From: an uncultured Chitinophagaceae bacterium | GTDB lineage: Bacteria; Bacteroidota; Bacteroidia; Chitinophagales; Chitinophagaceae | Length of the DNA stretch: 52,230 bases | NCBI GenBank assembly: GCA_937996595.1 | Contig: CALKVC010000148.1 | Location: 1 to 52,230, forward strand | Direction: 5' to 3' | In this document: in pieces, positions 39,297-47,313 of the stretch | Numbering within the stretch: the first letter of the stretch is position 1 | Layout of the letters: each line of letters begins with the position of its first letter | Program-made: the position numbers and the translations under genes | Notes under the pieces: generated by a model | Database searches by the model: none | What the model saw: the letters and a program-made list of their open reading frames with translations, nothing else | What the model was told of the DNA's origin: nothing

Positions 39297-42011
39297 TTAA
39301 AGTTTATACTTCCCTTTACTCTTCCTGATATTCACCGCCACCACTTTATATTCCGGGCACATGGCTTCACTGTCACTCACACTGGAAGTGAGGTCATTCA
39401 TCTTCACTTCCGGGAAATGAAATGTGGAAGAGAGCACCCCTGGTCTTACTTCTGTGCTGATCCTCGCTTTTACATCAATTTTTCCCCTGACCGAACTGAT
39501 ACAGACCATATCCCCTTCTTCTATAAGATGGTCAGCAGCATCAGCCGGGTTTATGAGCAACACATCATCCGTAACAATAACGGCATTGCCTGTACGCCGC
39601 GTCATGGTGCCGCAATTATAATGCTCCAGTTCCCGGTTGGTTGTAAGTATATATGGATACTCTTTCGCATTGTCAGTAATCTCATCAGATTCCCTGAAAC
39701 TGGCCGGCTCAAACTTCCCCTTTCCTCTTTTGAAAGTACCCAGGTGCAATATTTCCGTGTCGGTTCCATCAGGCAGCACAGGCCATTGTTTTCCATTATC
39801 GCCCAGATCATCCCATTTAACCCCTGCAAAGAATGGCACTATCTGTGATATCTCTTCCAGCATGGTCTTAGGGTCATAAGGCGGTTGCGGGTAGCCCATC
39901 CTGTTCATGATATCCACGATGATCTGCCCGTCGGGTTTGGTGCCTTCAATCGGTTCAACCACCTGTTGCACCCGTTGTATCCTGCGCTCCCCGTTTGTAA
40001 AAGTTCCGCTTTTTTCCAGGAATGATGCAGCCGGTAAAACCACATGCGCCATTTTTGCTGTTTCTGTCATGAATATTTCCTGAACCACCAGCAGGTCAAG
40101 TTTACTTAATGCGTTTTTTACATGTTGGGTATTGGGATCCGTTTGTACATTATCTTCCCCCATCAGCCAAAGGGCTTTCAGTTTGCCATTTAACGCGGCA
40201 TCATACATCTGTGGTATCTTGTAACCAACATGGCTGGGAATGCTGGCATGATAAAAATCCTCATACAATTGATGATAAGTCTTGTTTGTAACATCCAGGT
40301 AACCCGCGCCCTGGTGCGGCTGGCAACCCATATCGGCTGCACCCTGTACATTATTCTGGCCGCGTAACGGGTTCACGCCTACACCACGCCTACCTATATT
40401 CCCGGTGATCATGGCTAGGTCAGCAATCAACATTACCGTATAAGTTCCCTGAGAATGTTCGGTTACGCCCAACCCATGAAACGACATGGCATTGGCAGCA
40501 CTGGCATATGCGATGGCGGCTGATTTAACCAGTTCCTTATCCACGCCACATATTTTTTGCAGTTCATCCATATCCATTTTCATCACATGTGCCCGTATGT
40601 CTGCATAACCTTCTGTTCTGGCTTCAATAAACTGCTTATCCTCCAGCCTTTCTTTCATGATATAATACAGCATCATGTTTAAAATAGCCACATTGGTTCC
40701 CGGGCGCAATTGTAAATGATAGGTTGCATATTTGGCCAGTTCTGTTTTCCGCGGATCAATAACTATGGATGTGCCCTTCATGGCAAACTGCTTCAGTTTG
40801 GCACCGGTTACCGGGTGTGCATCGGTTGGGTTGGCACCAATCACCATGATGCAATCGGTAAATTCAAGGTCGATGATGGAATTGGTGGCAGCACCGGTGC
40901 CGAATGTACGCTGCATGCCCAAAGCGGTAGGCGAATGACAAACACGTGCACAACTGTCAATATTATTGGTACCGATTACAGCCCGGATAAATTTTTGCAT
41001 GAGGTAATTTTCTTCATTCGTGCAACGCGCAGATGATATACCAGCTATATGATCAGGGCCGAAGTTATTTTTGATCTTTGTGAGTTCACTTGCAATATAG
41101 TCATAGGCCTCGTCCCATGAAACGGGCTCCAGTTGCCCGTTTTTCCTTATCATGGGTGTCCGCAACCTGTCAGGATGATTGTAGAATGAAAAAGCGAAGC
41201 GCCCTTTCAGGCAGGTATGGCCTTCGTTAACTGCTGCATCAAAAGGCGCTTGTATGGATTTCACTTTACCGTTTACAACAGCCACATCCAGGTTACAGCC
41301 AACACCGCAATACGTGCAGATGGTCCTTACCTTTTTATCCGCTATCACCGATTTCGATTCAAATATGTCGCTAATGGCCGAGGTTGGGCAAGCCTGGGCG
41401 CAGGCTCCGCAGCTCACGCAATCGGAATCAAAAAAGGAATTGTCATAACTCTTCACAATATGGCTGTCGAATCCCCTGCCAGCCATGCTTAACACGAATT
41501 CACCCTGCACTTCATCGCAGGCCCGTACACAGCGGAAGCAATTGATACATTTTGAAAAATCGGATGTCATGTACGGGTGACTGTTATCTTTCTCTTTATC
41601 CAGGTGGTTTTTACCTGCGGGGTAACGCACATCCCTGATGCCAACCCTGGCAGCAACCGTCTGCAGTTCGCAATTATTGTTCACTTCACAGGTGAGGCAA
41701 TCGAGCGGATGATCCGTAAGAACCAATTCAATGATATTCCTGCGCAAACGGGTAATCCGTTCACTGTCGGTATATATATAAGAATTTGGAATCACCGGTG
41801 TATGACAGGCAGCCTGGGTTTTTGCAGTACCGCCTTTAACCAATGCAACATCAACACTGCAAACACGACAAGACCCAAAGGGATCAAGGTTTGGTGCATC
41901 GCAGAGCGTTGGTACCAGTTCTTTTCCCAGGTGATTTCTCACAAACTGCAGAATAGTATCTCCTTCATTAAAAGGATATATATGATCGTTGATAAATGCC
42001 GTTTGTGACAT
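39297..42011 (-). CDS. fdhA: Formate dehydrogenase alpha subunit (molybdopterin, NuoG-like)
   Basis: This 904-aa catalytic subunit oxidises formate to CO2 at a molybdenum or tungsten bis-MGD centre. Domains in order: N-terminal 2Fe-2S ferredoxin (FGSCRVC, Cys48/51), a His-Cys 4Fe-4S segment (HPLDCLTCEVNNNC, about 101-114), two ferredoxin-type 4Fe-4S clusters (CINCFRCVRAC at 155-165, CVSCGACAQAC at 198-208), the MGD-domain cluster (CTYCGVGC from 232) and the metal-binding RVCHSPT with Cys358 (a cysteine, not selenocysteine) and His359. A dinucleotide-binding domain closes the protein. It is soluble-type, and electrons would go to the NuoF-like partner whose gene is 5 bp upstream. No fdhD or cofactor genes lie in the window. 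Confidence 0.93.
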   Translation of the reverse strand: MSQTAFINDHIYPFNEGDTILQFVRNHLGKELVPTLCDAPNLDPFGSCRVCSVDVALVKGGTAKTQAACHTPVIPNSYIYTDSERITRLRRNIIELVLTDHPLDCLTCEVNNNCELQTVAARVGIRDVRYPAGKNHLDKEKDNSHPYMTSDFSKCINCFRCVRACDEVQGEFVLSMAGRGFDSHIVKSYDNSFFDSDCVSCGACAQACPTSAISDIFESKSVIADKKVRTICTYCGVGCNLDVAVVNGKVKSIQAPFDAAVNEGHTCLKGRFAFSFYNHPDRLRTPMIRKNGQLEPVSWDEAYDYIASELTKIKNNFGPDHIAGISSARCTNEENYLMQKFIRAVIGTNNIDSCARVCHSPTALGMQRTFGTGAATNSIIDLEFTDCIMVIGANPTDAHPVTGAKLKQFAMKGTSIVIDPRKTELAKYATYHLQLRPGTNVAILNMMLYYIMKERLEDKQFIEARTEGYADIRAHVMKMDMDELQKICGVDKELVKSAAIAYASAANAMSFHGLGVTEHSQGTYTVMLIADLAMITGNIGRRGVGVNPLRGQNNVQGAADMGCQPHQGAGYLDVTNKTYHQLYEDFYHASIPSHVGYKIPQMYDAALNGKLKALWLMGEDNVQTDPNTQHVKNALSKLDLLVVQEIFMTETAKMAHVVLPAASFLEKSGTFTNGERRIQRVQQVVEPIEGTKPDGQIIVDIMNRMGYPQPPYDPKTMLEEISQIVPFFAGVKWDDLGDNGKQWPVLPDGTDTEILHLGTFKRGKGKFEPASFRESDEITDNAKEYPYILTTNRELEHYNCGTMTRRTGNAVIVTDDVLLINPADAADHLIEEGDMVCISSVRGKIDVKARISTEVRPGVLSSTFHFPEVKMNDLTSSVSDSEAMCPEYKVVAVNIRKSKGKYKL

Positions 42012-42016
42012 AATTC

Positions 42017-43669
42017 TTATTTATTAAAATATGGCGACAATTCCTTTTCAAAATAGGCAAGTGCATTTTTCACCGGCAATGGAAGACCGCCCCCCAGTGC
42101 ACAAAGCGATCCGCTTTCCAATGTTTCCAACAGGTCATTTAACAGGTTTCTGTCCAATTTATAATCACTACCCTGCGCCTTTTCCAGCATCTCGTAACCA
42201 CGGGTAGAGCCGATCCTGCATGGAAAACATTTTCCACAGCTTTCATGTGCTGTAAACCTGAACAAATGTTCTATATACTTTATCAGCGGGAAATTTTCAG
42301 GGATACAAACGATGGATGCATGCCCCAGTAAAAATCCGGCGGATGAAAATGAATCAAAATCAACCTGCAGCTCATTCATCTTTGAAACTGGCACCAGGCC
42401 ACCCAATGGCCCGCCGATATGCATCGCTTTTACCGGAACCCTGAAACCGCCTCCCAGTTCATTGACAACATCGCTTAATGGCGTTCCCATTTCAACTTCG
42501 TATATGCCTGGCCGTTTGAAAAAGCCGTCCAGCGATAGAATTTTTGTTCCGGTTGATTTGGCTGTACCAAGGCCGGCAAAAGCTTTTCCGCCATGCTTAA
42601 AAATATAAGGCAGGTTGGCCAGGGTTTCCACATTATTAACAACGGTTGGCTTATTGAACAAGCCCTGCTGGGTTGGATAAGGCGGGCGTACACGCACTTC
42701 GGGGCGCTGGCCTTCAATAGATGATAGCAAAGCCGTTTCTTCCCCGCAGATATAGGCTCCCTGTGCCTTTATCACTTTAATATGAAAAGAGAAACCGGAC
42801 CCGTTAATATCATCTCCAAGCAACCGGTGTTGAGTAAGTTCGTCTATGCACCTCGTAATCACATCAACAGACTCGGGGTATTCGCCCCGGATATACACTA
42901 CAGCCCGCGTTGCGCCGGCTATATAACCTGCCAGCATCATTCCCATCAACAGGGCATGCGGGCGTTGTTCCATGATATAGCGGTCGCTATACGCTCCGGG
43001 ATCACCTTCATCGGCGTTACATACGATGAACTTTGTATCAGATACCGCTTTCCGGCATGAGTCCAGCTTGAAGGCCATGGAAAAACCTGCACCACCCCTG
43101 CCCCGCAGGCCCGAAATGCTCAGTTCTTCCAGTAAACTGGCGGGCGATTTTTTAAGGCAATCGGTAAACACTTTATAATACTCCTGTATTGGTTCAGGTT
43201 CTGCAGTAATGACCTGCCTGCCCTTGTGTCCAACAAAATATTGTTCCTTACTGCTGGTAAGCGTATCTTTTATCTGACTGATTTCATTGATATCCGAGCC
43301 TGAATAATTTTTTCCGCCTATATGAAAAGCACTGTTCTCATGGCACCTGCCCAGGCAGCACATGTCACCCGTTTCTTCAGCAGTAAAATGCTTCCGCAGT
43401 TCAGTTCGCAGATGTTCCTGTGTTCCGGCTGTCATGCATGCACTACCGTTACATATATAAACCTTTTTACCGGCATTGGCAGGTTTTAGGAAATCATAAA
43501 AACTGGTGGTACCAAATACATGGGCTTTGCCTACCAGGAATTCCTGCCTTATTCTTTCAAGGTCATGCAAGCCGGGTGTACCGGTATCGGCTGCAGCCTT
43601 TCCCAACGCCTCAAAAAGGTTGTTCCCTAACCCTTTCCTGCCCGATAATTCGCTTACATTCTTTGACAT
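42017..43669 (-). CDS. Formate dehydrogenase beta subunit (fused NuoE/NuoF-like diaphorase)
   Basis: This 550-aa protein passes electrons between FdhA and NAD+. The N-terminal NuoE-like thioredoxin fold has a 2Fe-2S site (Cys73-x4-Cys78 and Cys105-x3-Cys109). The NuoF domain follows, with GLRGRGGAGFSMAFK and NADEGDPGAYSDR (FMN and NADH binding), YICGEETALLSSIEG, and a C-terminal 4Fe-4S site ESCGKCFPC (about residue 476) with a further Cys in GSLCALGG. The arrangement is that of NAD-dependent, cytoplasmic formate dehydrogenases. It is the first gene of the pair and starts 244 bp from the divergent cysteine synthase-like gene. Confidence 0.91.
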   Translation of the reverse strand: MSKNVSELSGRKGLGNNLFEALGKAAADTGTPGLHDLERIRQEFLVGKAHVFGTTSFYDFLKPANAGKKVYICNGSACMTAGTQEHLRTELRKHFTAEETGDMCCLGRCHENSAFHIGGKNYSGSDINEISQIKDTLTSSKEQYFVGHKGRQVITAEPEPIQEYYKVFTDCLKKSPASLLEELSISGLRGRGGAGFSMAFKLDSCRKAVSDTKFIVCNADEGDPGAYSDRYIMEQRPHALLMGMMLAGYIAGATRAVVYIRGEYPESVDVITRCIDELTQHRLLGDDINGSGFSFHIKVIKAQGAYICGEETALLSSIEGQRPEVRVRPPYPTQQGLFNKPTVVNNVETLANLPYIFKHGGKAFAGLGTAKSTGTKILSLDGFFKRPGIYEVEMGTPLSDVVNELGGGFRVPVKAMHIGGPLGGLVPVSKMNELQVDFDSFSSAGFLLGHASIVCIPENFPLIKYIEHLFRFTAHESCGKCFPCRIGSTRGYEMLEKAQGSDYKLDRNLLNDLLETLESGSLCALGGGLPLPVKNALAYFEKELSPYFNK

Positions 43670-43913
43670 AGTTTTTATTTAGCAAACAGGTTTAATCACC
43701 TGCCTGTAATTTACAAAAAACATGGGAACTAACATGCATAGTGCCAACCATGAAAACTGCCGGAAAGCATACGGGAACCTGTTTAATATCATCTAAATAC
43801 CGGAAAATACTGGATTATTTTATCCGTCGGAATAATGGGCAGTTGATTATCCGGAATTACGATGGACAATCCATTAGCCGGCAGGATGTTTTATATCATC
43901 AAAATATAACTAT

Positions 43914-44975
43914 ATGAATGATTATACGAAATACGACTCCATCAATTCAGCATTTCCCGGAGCGATTCAGGATAATAAATTCCGGCATTTTTGGGAACTG
44001 GTTGGCAATACACCCATGCTTGAGATCATGTACCGTTATAAAAAAGAATGCCGCAGGATATTTGTCAAATGTGAGCATTATAACCTTACAGGAAGCATCA
44101 AAGACAGGATGGCGCTTTACATTTTAGAAAAGGCTTATCACGATGAACAGATAAAGAAAGCCGATACCATCATTGAAGCAACCAGTGGAAACACCGGCAT
44201 TTCTTTCAGCGCCATTGGCAGGGCCCTGGGGCATGATGTTAAGATAATTATGCCCGACTGGTTAAGCAAAGAACGGATAGATATCATAAAAAGCCTGGGT
44301 GCCGAAGTGATTCTTATTTCTAAAGAAGCAGGCGGATTTTTAGGCAGCATCGCCCTGAGCGAAAAAATAGCCAGTGAAAATAAACATGTATTCCTTCCCC
44401 GACAATTTGAAAATATTTATAACGCTGAAGCGCACGAAAAAACGACTGCAAGGGAAATATGGATGCAAATGCAATCTATAGACCTTACACCGGATGCCTT
44501 TGTTGCCGGTGTAGGAACCGGCGGCACCATCATGGGAACCGGCAAATACCTTCGTTCCAGGAACCCGTCCGTAAGAATCCACCCGTTAGAACCAGCCGAA
44601 TCGCCCACATTATCTACCGGGCATAAAATTGGTTCACACAGGATACAGGGCATTTCTGATGAATTTATTCCCGCTATTGTTGAATTAGACAAACTGGATG
44701 AAGTATTAAAAGTATCTGATGGCGATTCAATCATCATGGCACAAATGCTGGCCAGGCAACTTGACCTCGGCGTCGGCATCTCTTCGGGCGCCAATGTAAT
44801 TGGAGCCATTCAGCTACAAAACCAGCCCGGTATGGAAAATATGAATGTGGTGACCATTTTCTGCGACAGCAATAAGAAATACCTGAGTACCGACCTGATG
44901 AAAGAAGAACCGGTGAAAGATCATTACCTGTCGAAAGATGTTGAATTTCTAGATTATAAGTCTGTGCACAGGTAA
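43914..44975 (+). CDS. PLP-dependent cysteine synthase / cystathionine beta-synthase family protein
   Basis: This 353-aa fold-type II PLP enzyme begins WELVGNTPMLEI. The PLP lysine lies in NLTGSIKDR (Lys63), the substrate loop is EATSGNTGIS and the phosphate-binding loop is GVGTGGTIMGTG. These identify the CysK/CBS family, which makes cysteine from O-acetylserine and sulfide or forms cystathionine. NLTGSIKDR departs slightly from the CysK consensus NPGGSVKDR, and the C-terminal tail of about 20 residues is longer than usual, so a variant specificity is possible. It diverges from the formate dehydrogenase genes with 244 bp between, and the LacI gene follows. Confidence 0.87.
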   Translation: MNDYTKYDSINSAFPGAIQDNKFRHFWELVGNTPMLEIMYRYKKECRRIFVKCEHYNLTGSIKDRMALYILEKAYHDEQIKKADTIIEATSGNTGISFSAIGRALGHDVKIIMPDWLSKERIDIIKSLGAEVILISKEAGGFLGSIALSEKIASENKHVFLPRQFENIYNAEAHEKTTAREIWMQMQSIDLTPDAFVAGVGTGGTIMGTGKYLRSRNPSVRIHPLEPAESPTLSTGHKIGSHRIQGISDEFIPAIVELDKLDEVLKVSDGDSIIMAQMLARQLDLGVGISSGANVIGAIQLQNQPGMENMNVVTIFCDSNKKYLSTDLMKEEPVKDHYLSKDVEFLDYKSVHR

Positions 44976-45056
44976 TCATACCTCATCACAAGGCTACGAA
45001 TGATAAATCAATAGTCTGGCCGCTGGCCGGTTGATATTGCCGGCAGATATTATTTT

Positions 45057-45087
45057 TTTGCGTTTCTGATATTAACCCCTACTTTTA
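45057..45087 (+). promoter_or_regulatory. Promoter of the LacI-family gene
   Basis: TTTG at 45057-45060 and TACTTTTA at 45080-45087 have the ideal 19-bp spacing; only the last base of the -7 consensus differs. The -7 element overlaps the left end of the palindromic operator, so a bound repressor would block RNA polymerase. The coding sequence starts 19 bp downstream. Confidence 0.65.
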
Positions 45088-45104
45088 TGCAAACGATTGC
45101 ATAA
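45085..45104 (+). promoter_or_regulatory. LacI-family operator palindrome (autoregulatory)
   Basis: The sequence ttatgcaa-acga-ttgcataa is a perfect 8+8 inverted repeat around acga and can be extended by one T/A pair on each side. The gcaaacgattgc core matches the typical LacI/GalR operator. It ends one base before the ATG of the regulator and overlaps the -7 element. I find no second copy in front of the galactan genes. Confidence 0.8.
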
Positions 45105-45105
45105 A

Positions 45106-46149
45106 ATGAGCCTGGCCATAACCATTGCTGATATCGCCAAAAAGCTGAAAACGACCAGCGGCACGGTGTCGAGGGCATTGAACAACCATCCGGCCATCAG
45201 TGAAAAGACAAGAAAAAAAGTATTGCGCACAGCGGAAAAGCTCAACTACCGCCGCAATAATGTAGCTTCTTCCCTGCGGCTGAACAAAACCGGGATCATT
45301 GGCGTCATCATCCCCAGTGCAGAAATCAATTTCTTCGGTTCAGTGGTACATGGTATTGAAAGCCTGGCCAACCAGTATGGCTATAATGTTCTTATCTACC
45401 AGTCAAACGAAAGCATGCAGCATGAAAAGAAAGGCATTGAAACCCTTCTTCATGCAAGGGTTGACGGCATCATGGTTTCGCTGGCAAAAGAAACCACTGA
45501 ATACAGCCATTTCCTGGATGCCAAAAAAGCAAAAGTGCCAATCGTATTTTTCGACAGGGCTAATGATGACCTCCAAATTGATTCAGTTGTTATCAACGAC
45601 TTTAAAGGGGCATTCTTAGCTACCACCCACCTGGTTGAAAAAGGTTATTCACGTATCGCCCATATTGCCGGTCCACAGCATATCAGCATCTTTAAAGCCA
45701 GGCTGGAAGGTTATAAAGCTGCTCTTAAAGCAAATGGGATCAAATTCAATAAGAACCTCCTGGTTCATGGTGATGTGTCTATTGAATCTGGCAGGAAGGC
45801 AACCAGGGAATTATTGAAACTTACCTGCCCACCCGATGCCGTTTTTGCCGTGGAAGATTTTACAGCACTGGGCGTAATGAAAGAACTAAAGAAAAACCAT
45901 ATAAAAATTCCGGATGAATTTGGGGTTATAGGTTTCGCCAATGAACAGTTTGGCGAACATATAACCCCTTCTTTGTCTACCATCGACCAGCAAACTGTAA
46001 ATATGGGCAAAGAAGCATTTTCACTGATGCATACCCTTATTGAAGGCAAGGGGAAGAGACCGGGGAAGCCGAAAAAAGTAGTGTTGGAACCGGTTCCTGT
46101 TTTCAGGGATTCTTCTGATAAGCATACATGCAGCAAAAGCAATGTATAA
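45106..46149 (+). CDS. LacI/GalR family transcriptional regulator
   Basis: This 347-aa DNA-binding repressor or activator has an N-terminal helix-turn-helix with the LacI signature ITIADIAKKLKTTSGTVSRAL (residues 5-25) and a hinge helix at NNVASSLRLN. A periplasmic-binding-protein-like sugar domain follows (TGIIGVIIPSAEINFFGSVV, DDLQIDSVVINDF, GVIGFANEQFGEHITPSLST). The frame extends to a TTG at 45097, but the ATG at 45106 is the normal start; the TTG would fall inside the operator. It leads the galactan genes (GH53 starts 44 bp after its stop) and so probably senses galactose or a galacto-oligosaccharide. Confidence 0.93.
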   Translation: MSLAITIADIAKKLKTTSGTVSRALNNHPAISEKTRKKVLRTAEKLNYRRNNVASSLRLNKTGIIGVIIPSAEINFFGSVVHGIESLANQYGYNVLIYQSNESMQHEKKGIETLLHARVDGIMVSLAKETTEYSHFLDAKKAKVPIVFFDRANDDLQIDSVVINDFKGAFLATTHLVEKGYSRIAHIAGPQHISIFKARLEGYKAALKANGIKFNKNLLVHGDVSIESGRKATRELLKLTCPPDAVFAVEDFTALGVMKELKKNHIKIPDEFGVIGFANEQFGEHITPSLSTIDQQTVNMGKEAFSLMHTLIEGKGKRPGKPKKVVLEPVPVFRDSSDKHTCSKSNV

Positions 46150-46193
46150 ATAAAAACTAAGTTGAAAAGGCTGCTATAAACAAACTAATAATC

Positions 46194-47216
46194 ATGAAAT
46201 TGATACCACTGATATTACAAATTTGCATGGCGGTGCTTTTACCCGCCTGTAAAAAAGCAGACCCGGTTCCACCTCCTGTTCCCACAGCCTCATTCTTTGC
46301 CAAAGGAGCAGATGTTAGCTGGCTTACTGAAATGGAATCGGCAGGAATTAAATTTTACAACGCCAGCGGTACCCAAACAGAATGTATGCAGTTATTAAAA
46401 AGTATTGGCTTAAATACCATCCGGCTAAGGGTTTGGGTAAACCCGGCCGATGGCTGGTGTAATAAGGCTGATGTAGTTGCCAAAGCCCTGAGGGCAAAAG
46501 CGCTTGGTATGAAACTGCTCATCAATTTTCATTACAGCGATTCCTGGGCAGATCCGGGCCAGCAGAATAAACCCGCCTCATGGTCAGGCTTAACCATAAC
46601 AGGTTTGGAATCGGCTGTTTACAACCACACAACAGAAATAATGAATACACTCGCCAATAATGGCATTTCGCCAGAATGGGTGCAGGTTGGCAATGAAACC
46701 AATAACGGCATGCTATGGCCGGAAGGAAAAGCCAGTGTGAATATGGATTATTATGCCAGGTTATTCAAGGCAGGCTATAATGCAGTTAAAGCCGTAAACC
46801 CAAACACAAAGGTTATGGTGCATATTTCCAACGGTTTCGACAATTCCCTCTTCCGCTGGAACCTGGATGGCCTGAAAAATAACGGAGCCGTATGGGATGT
46901 GATTGGCATGTCATTATACCCTACGGCTACCAACTGGCAGGTACTGGCAGACCAGTGCCTGGTTAACATGAACGATATGGTAAGCAGGTATGGCAGCGAG
47001 GTAATGATTTGTGAAGTGGGCATGAGCTGGGACCAGCCGGCAGCCTGCAAATCGTTCATAACGGATATCATAACCAAAAACAAATCGCTGCCAAATAATA
47101 AGGGCGCGGGTGTATTGTACTGGGAACCGCAGGCTTATAATAACTGGAAAGGATACACGCTGGGGGCGTTTGATAATACGGGGAAGGCTACGGAGGGGTT
47201 GAGTGCGTTTAATTGA
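46194..47216 (+). CDS. GH53 arabinogalactan endo-beta-1,4-galactanase lipoprotein
   Basis: This 340-aa enzyme cuts internal beta-1,4-galactosyl bonds of galactan or arabinogalactan I. The signal peptide ends in the lipobox LPAC (Cys19), so it is a lipoprotein of the outer membrane or periplasm. The GH53 TIM barrel shows FFAKGADVSWLTEME, INFHYSDSWADPG, the acid/base Glu168 in QVGNETNNG and the nucleophile Glu274 in MICEVG. Downstream is a GH2-GH53 fusion gene whose second half is the same domain, so the two may act on the same glycan in different places. A heptamer array begins at its stop codon. Confidence 0.94.
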   Translation: MKLIPLILQICMAVLLPACKKADPVPPPVPTASFFAKGADVSWLTEMESAGIKFYNASGTQTECMQLLKSIGLNTIRLRVWVNPADGWCNKADVVAKALRAKALGMKLLINFHYSDSWADPGQQNKPASWSGLTITGLESAVYNHTTEIMNTLANNGISPEWVQVGNETNNGMLWPEGKASVNMDYYARLFKAGYNAVKAVNPNTKVMVHISNGFDNSLFRWNLDGLKNNGAVWDVIGMSLYPTATNWQVLADQCLVNMNDMVSRYGSEVMICEVGMSWDQPAACKSFITDIITKNKSLPNNKGAGVLYWEPQAYNNWKGYTLGAFDNTGKATEGLSAFN

Positions 47217-47291
47217 TGTTTGATTTATGATGTATGATGTATGATGTATGATGTGATATGTGAGATGTGAGATGTGAGATGTATGATTTGT
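47215..47291. repeat. Degenerate heptanucleotide array, GAT-phased
   Basis: Eleven 7-bp units (gatgttt, gatttat, gatgtat, gatgtga, tatgtga, gatttgt) follow each other without a shift. The first base pair overlaps the TGA stop of the GH53 gene. It belongs to the same family as the arrays at 4.0 and 28.5 kb and lies between two genes of the galactan locus. Confidence 0.93.
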
Positions 47292-47313
47292 AACAGAAAA
47301 GACTTAACAAACC

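Noticed and set aside
39258..39848. A 196-aa plus-strand frame antisense to fdhA
   Set aside because: It lies almost wholly opposite the conserved fdhA C-terminus and has no recognisable domain; long antisense frames are common opposite GC-rich third positions.
43684..43784. Inverted aaacaggtt / aacctgttt pair in front of the formate dehydrogenase genes
   Set aside because: The arms are about 90 bp apart and only 9 bp long, which is weak support for an operator.
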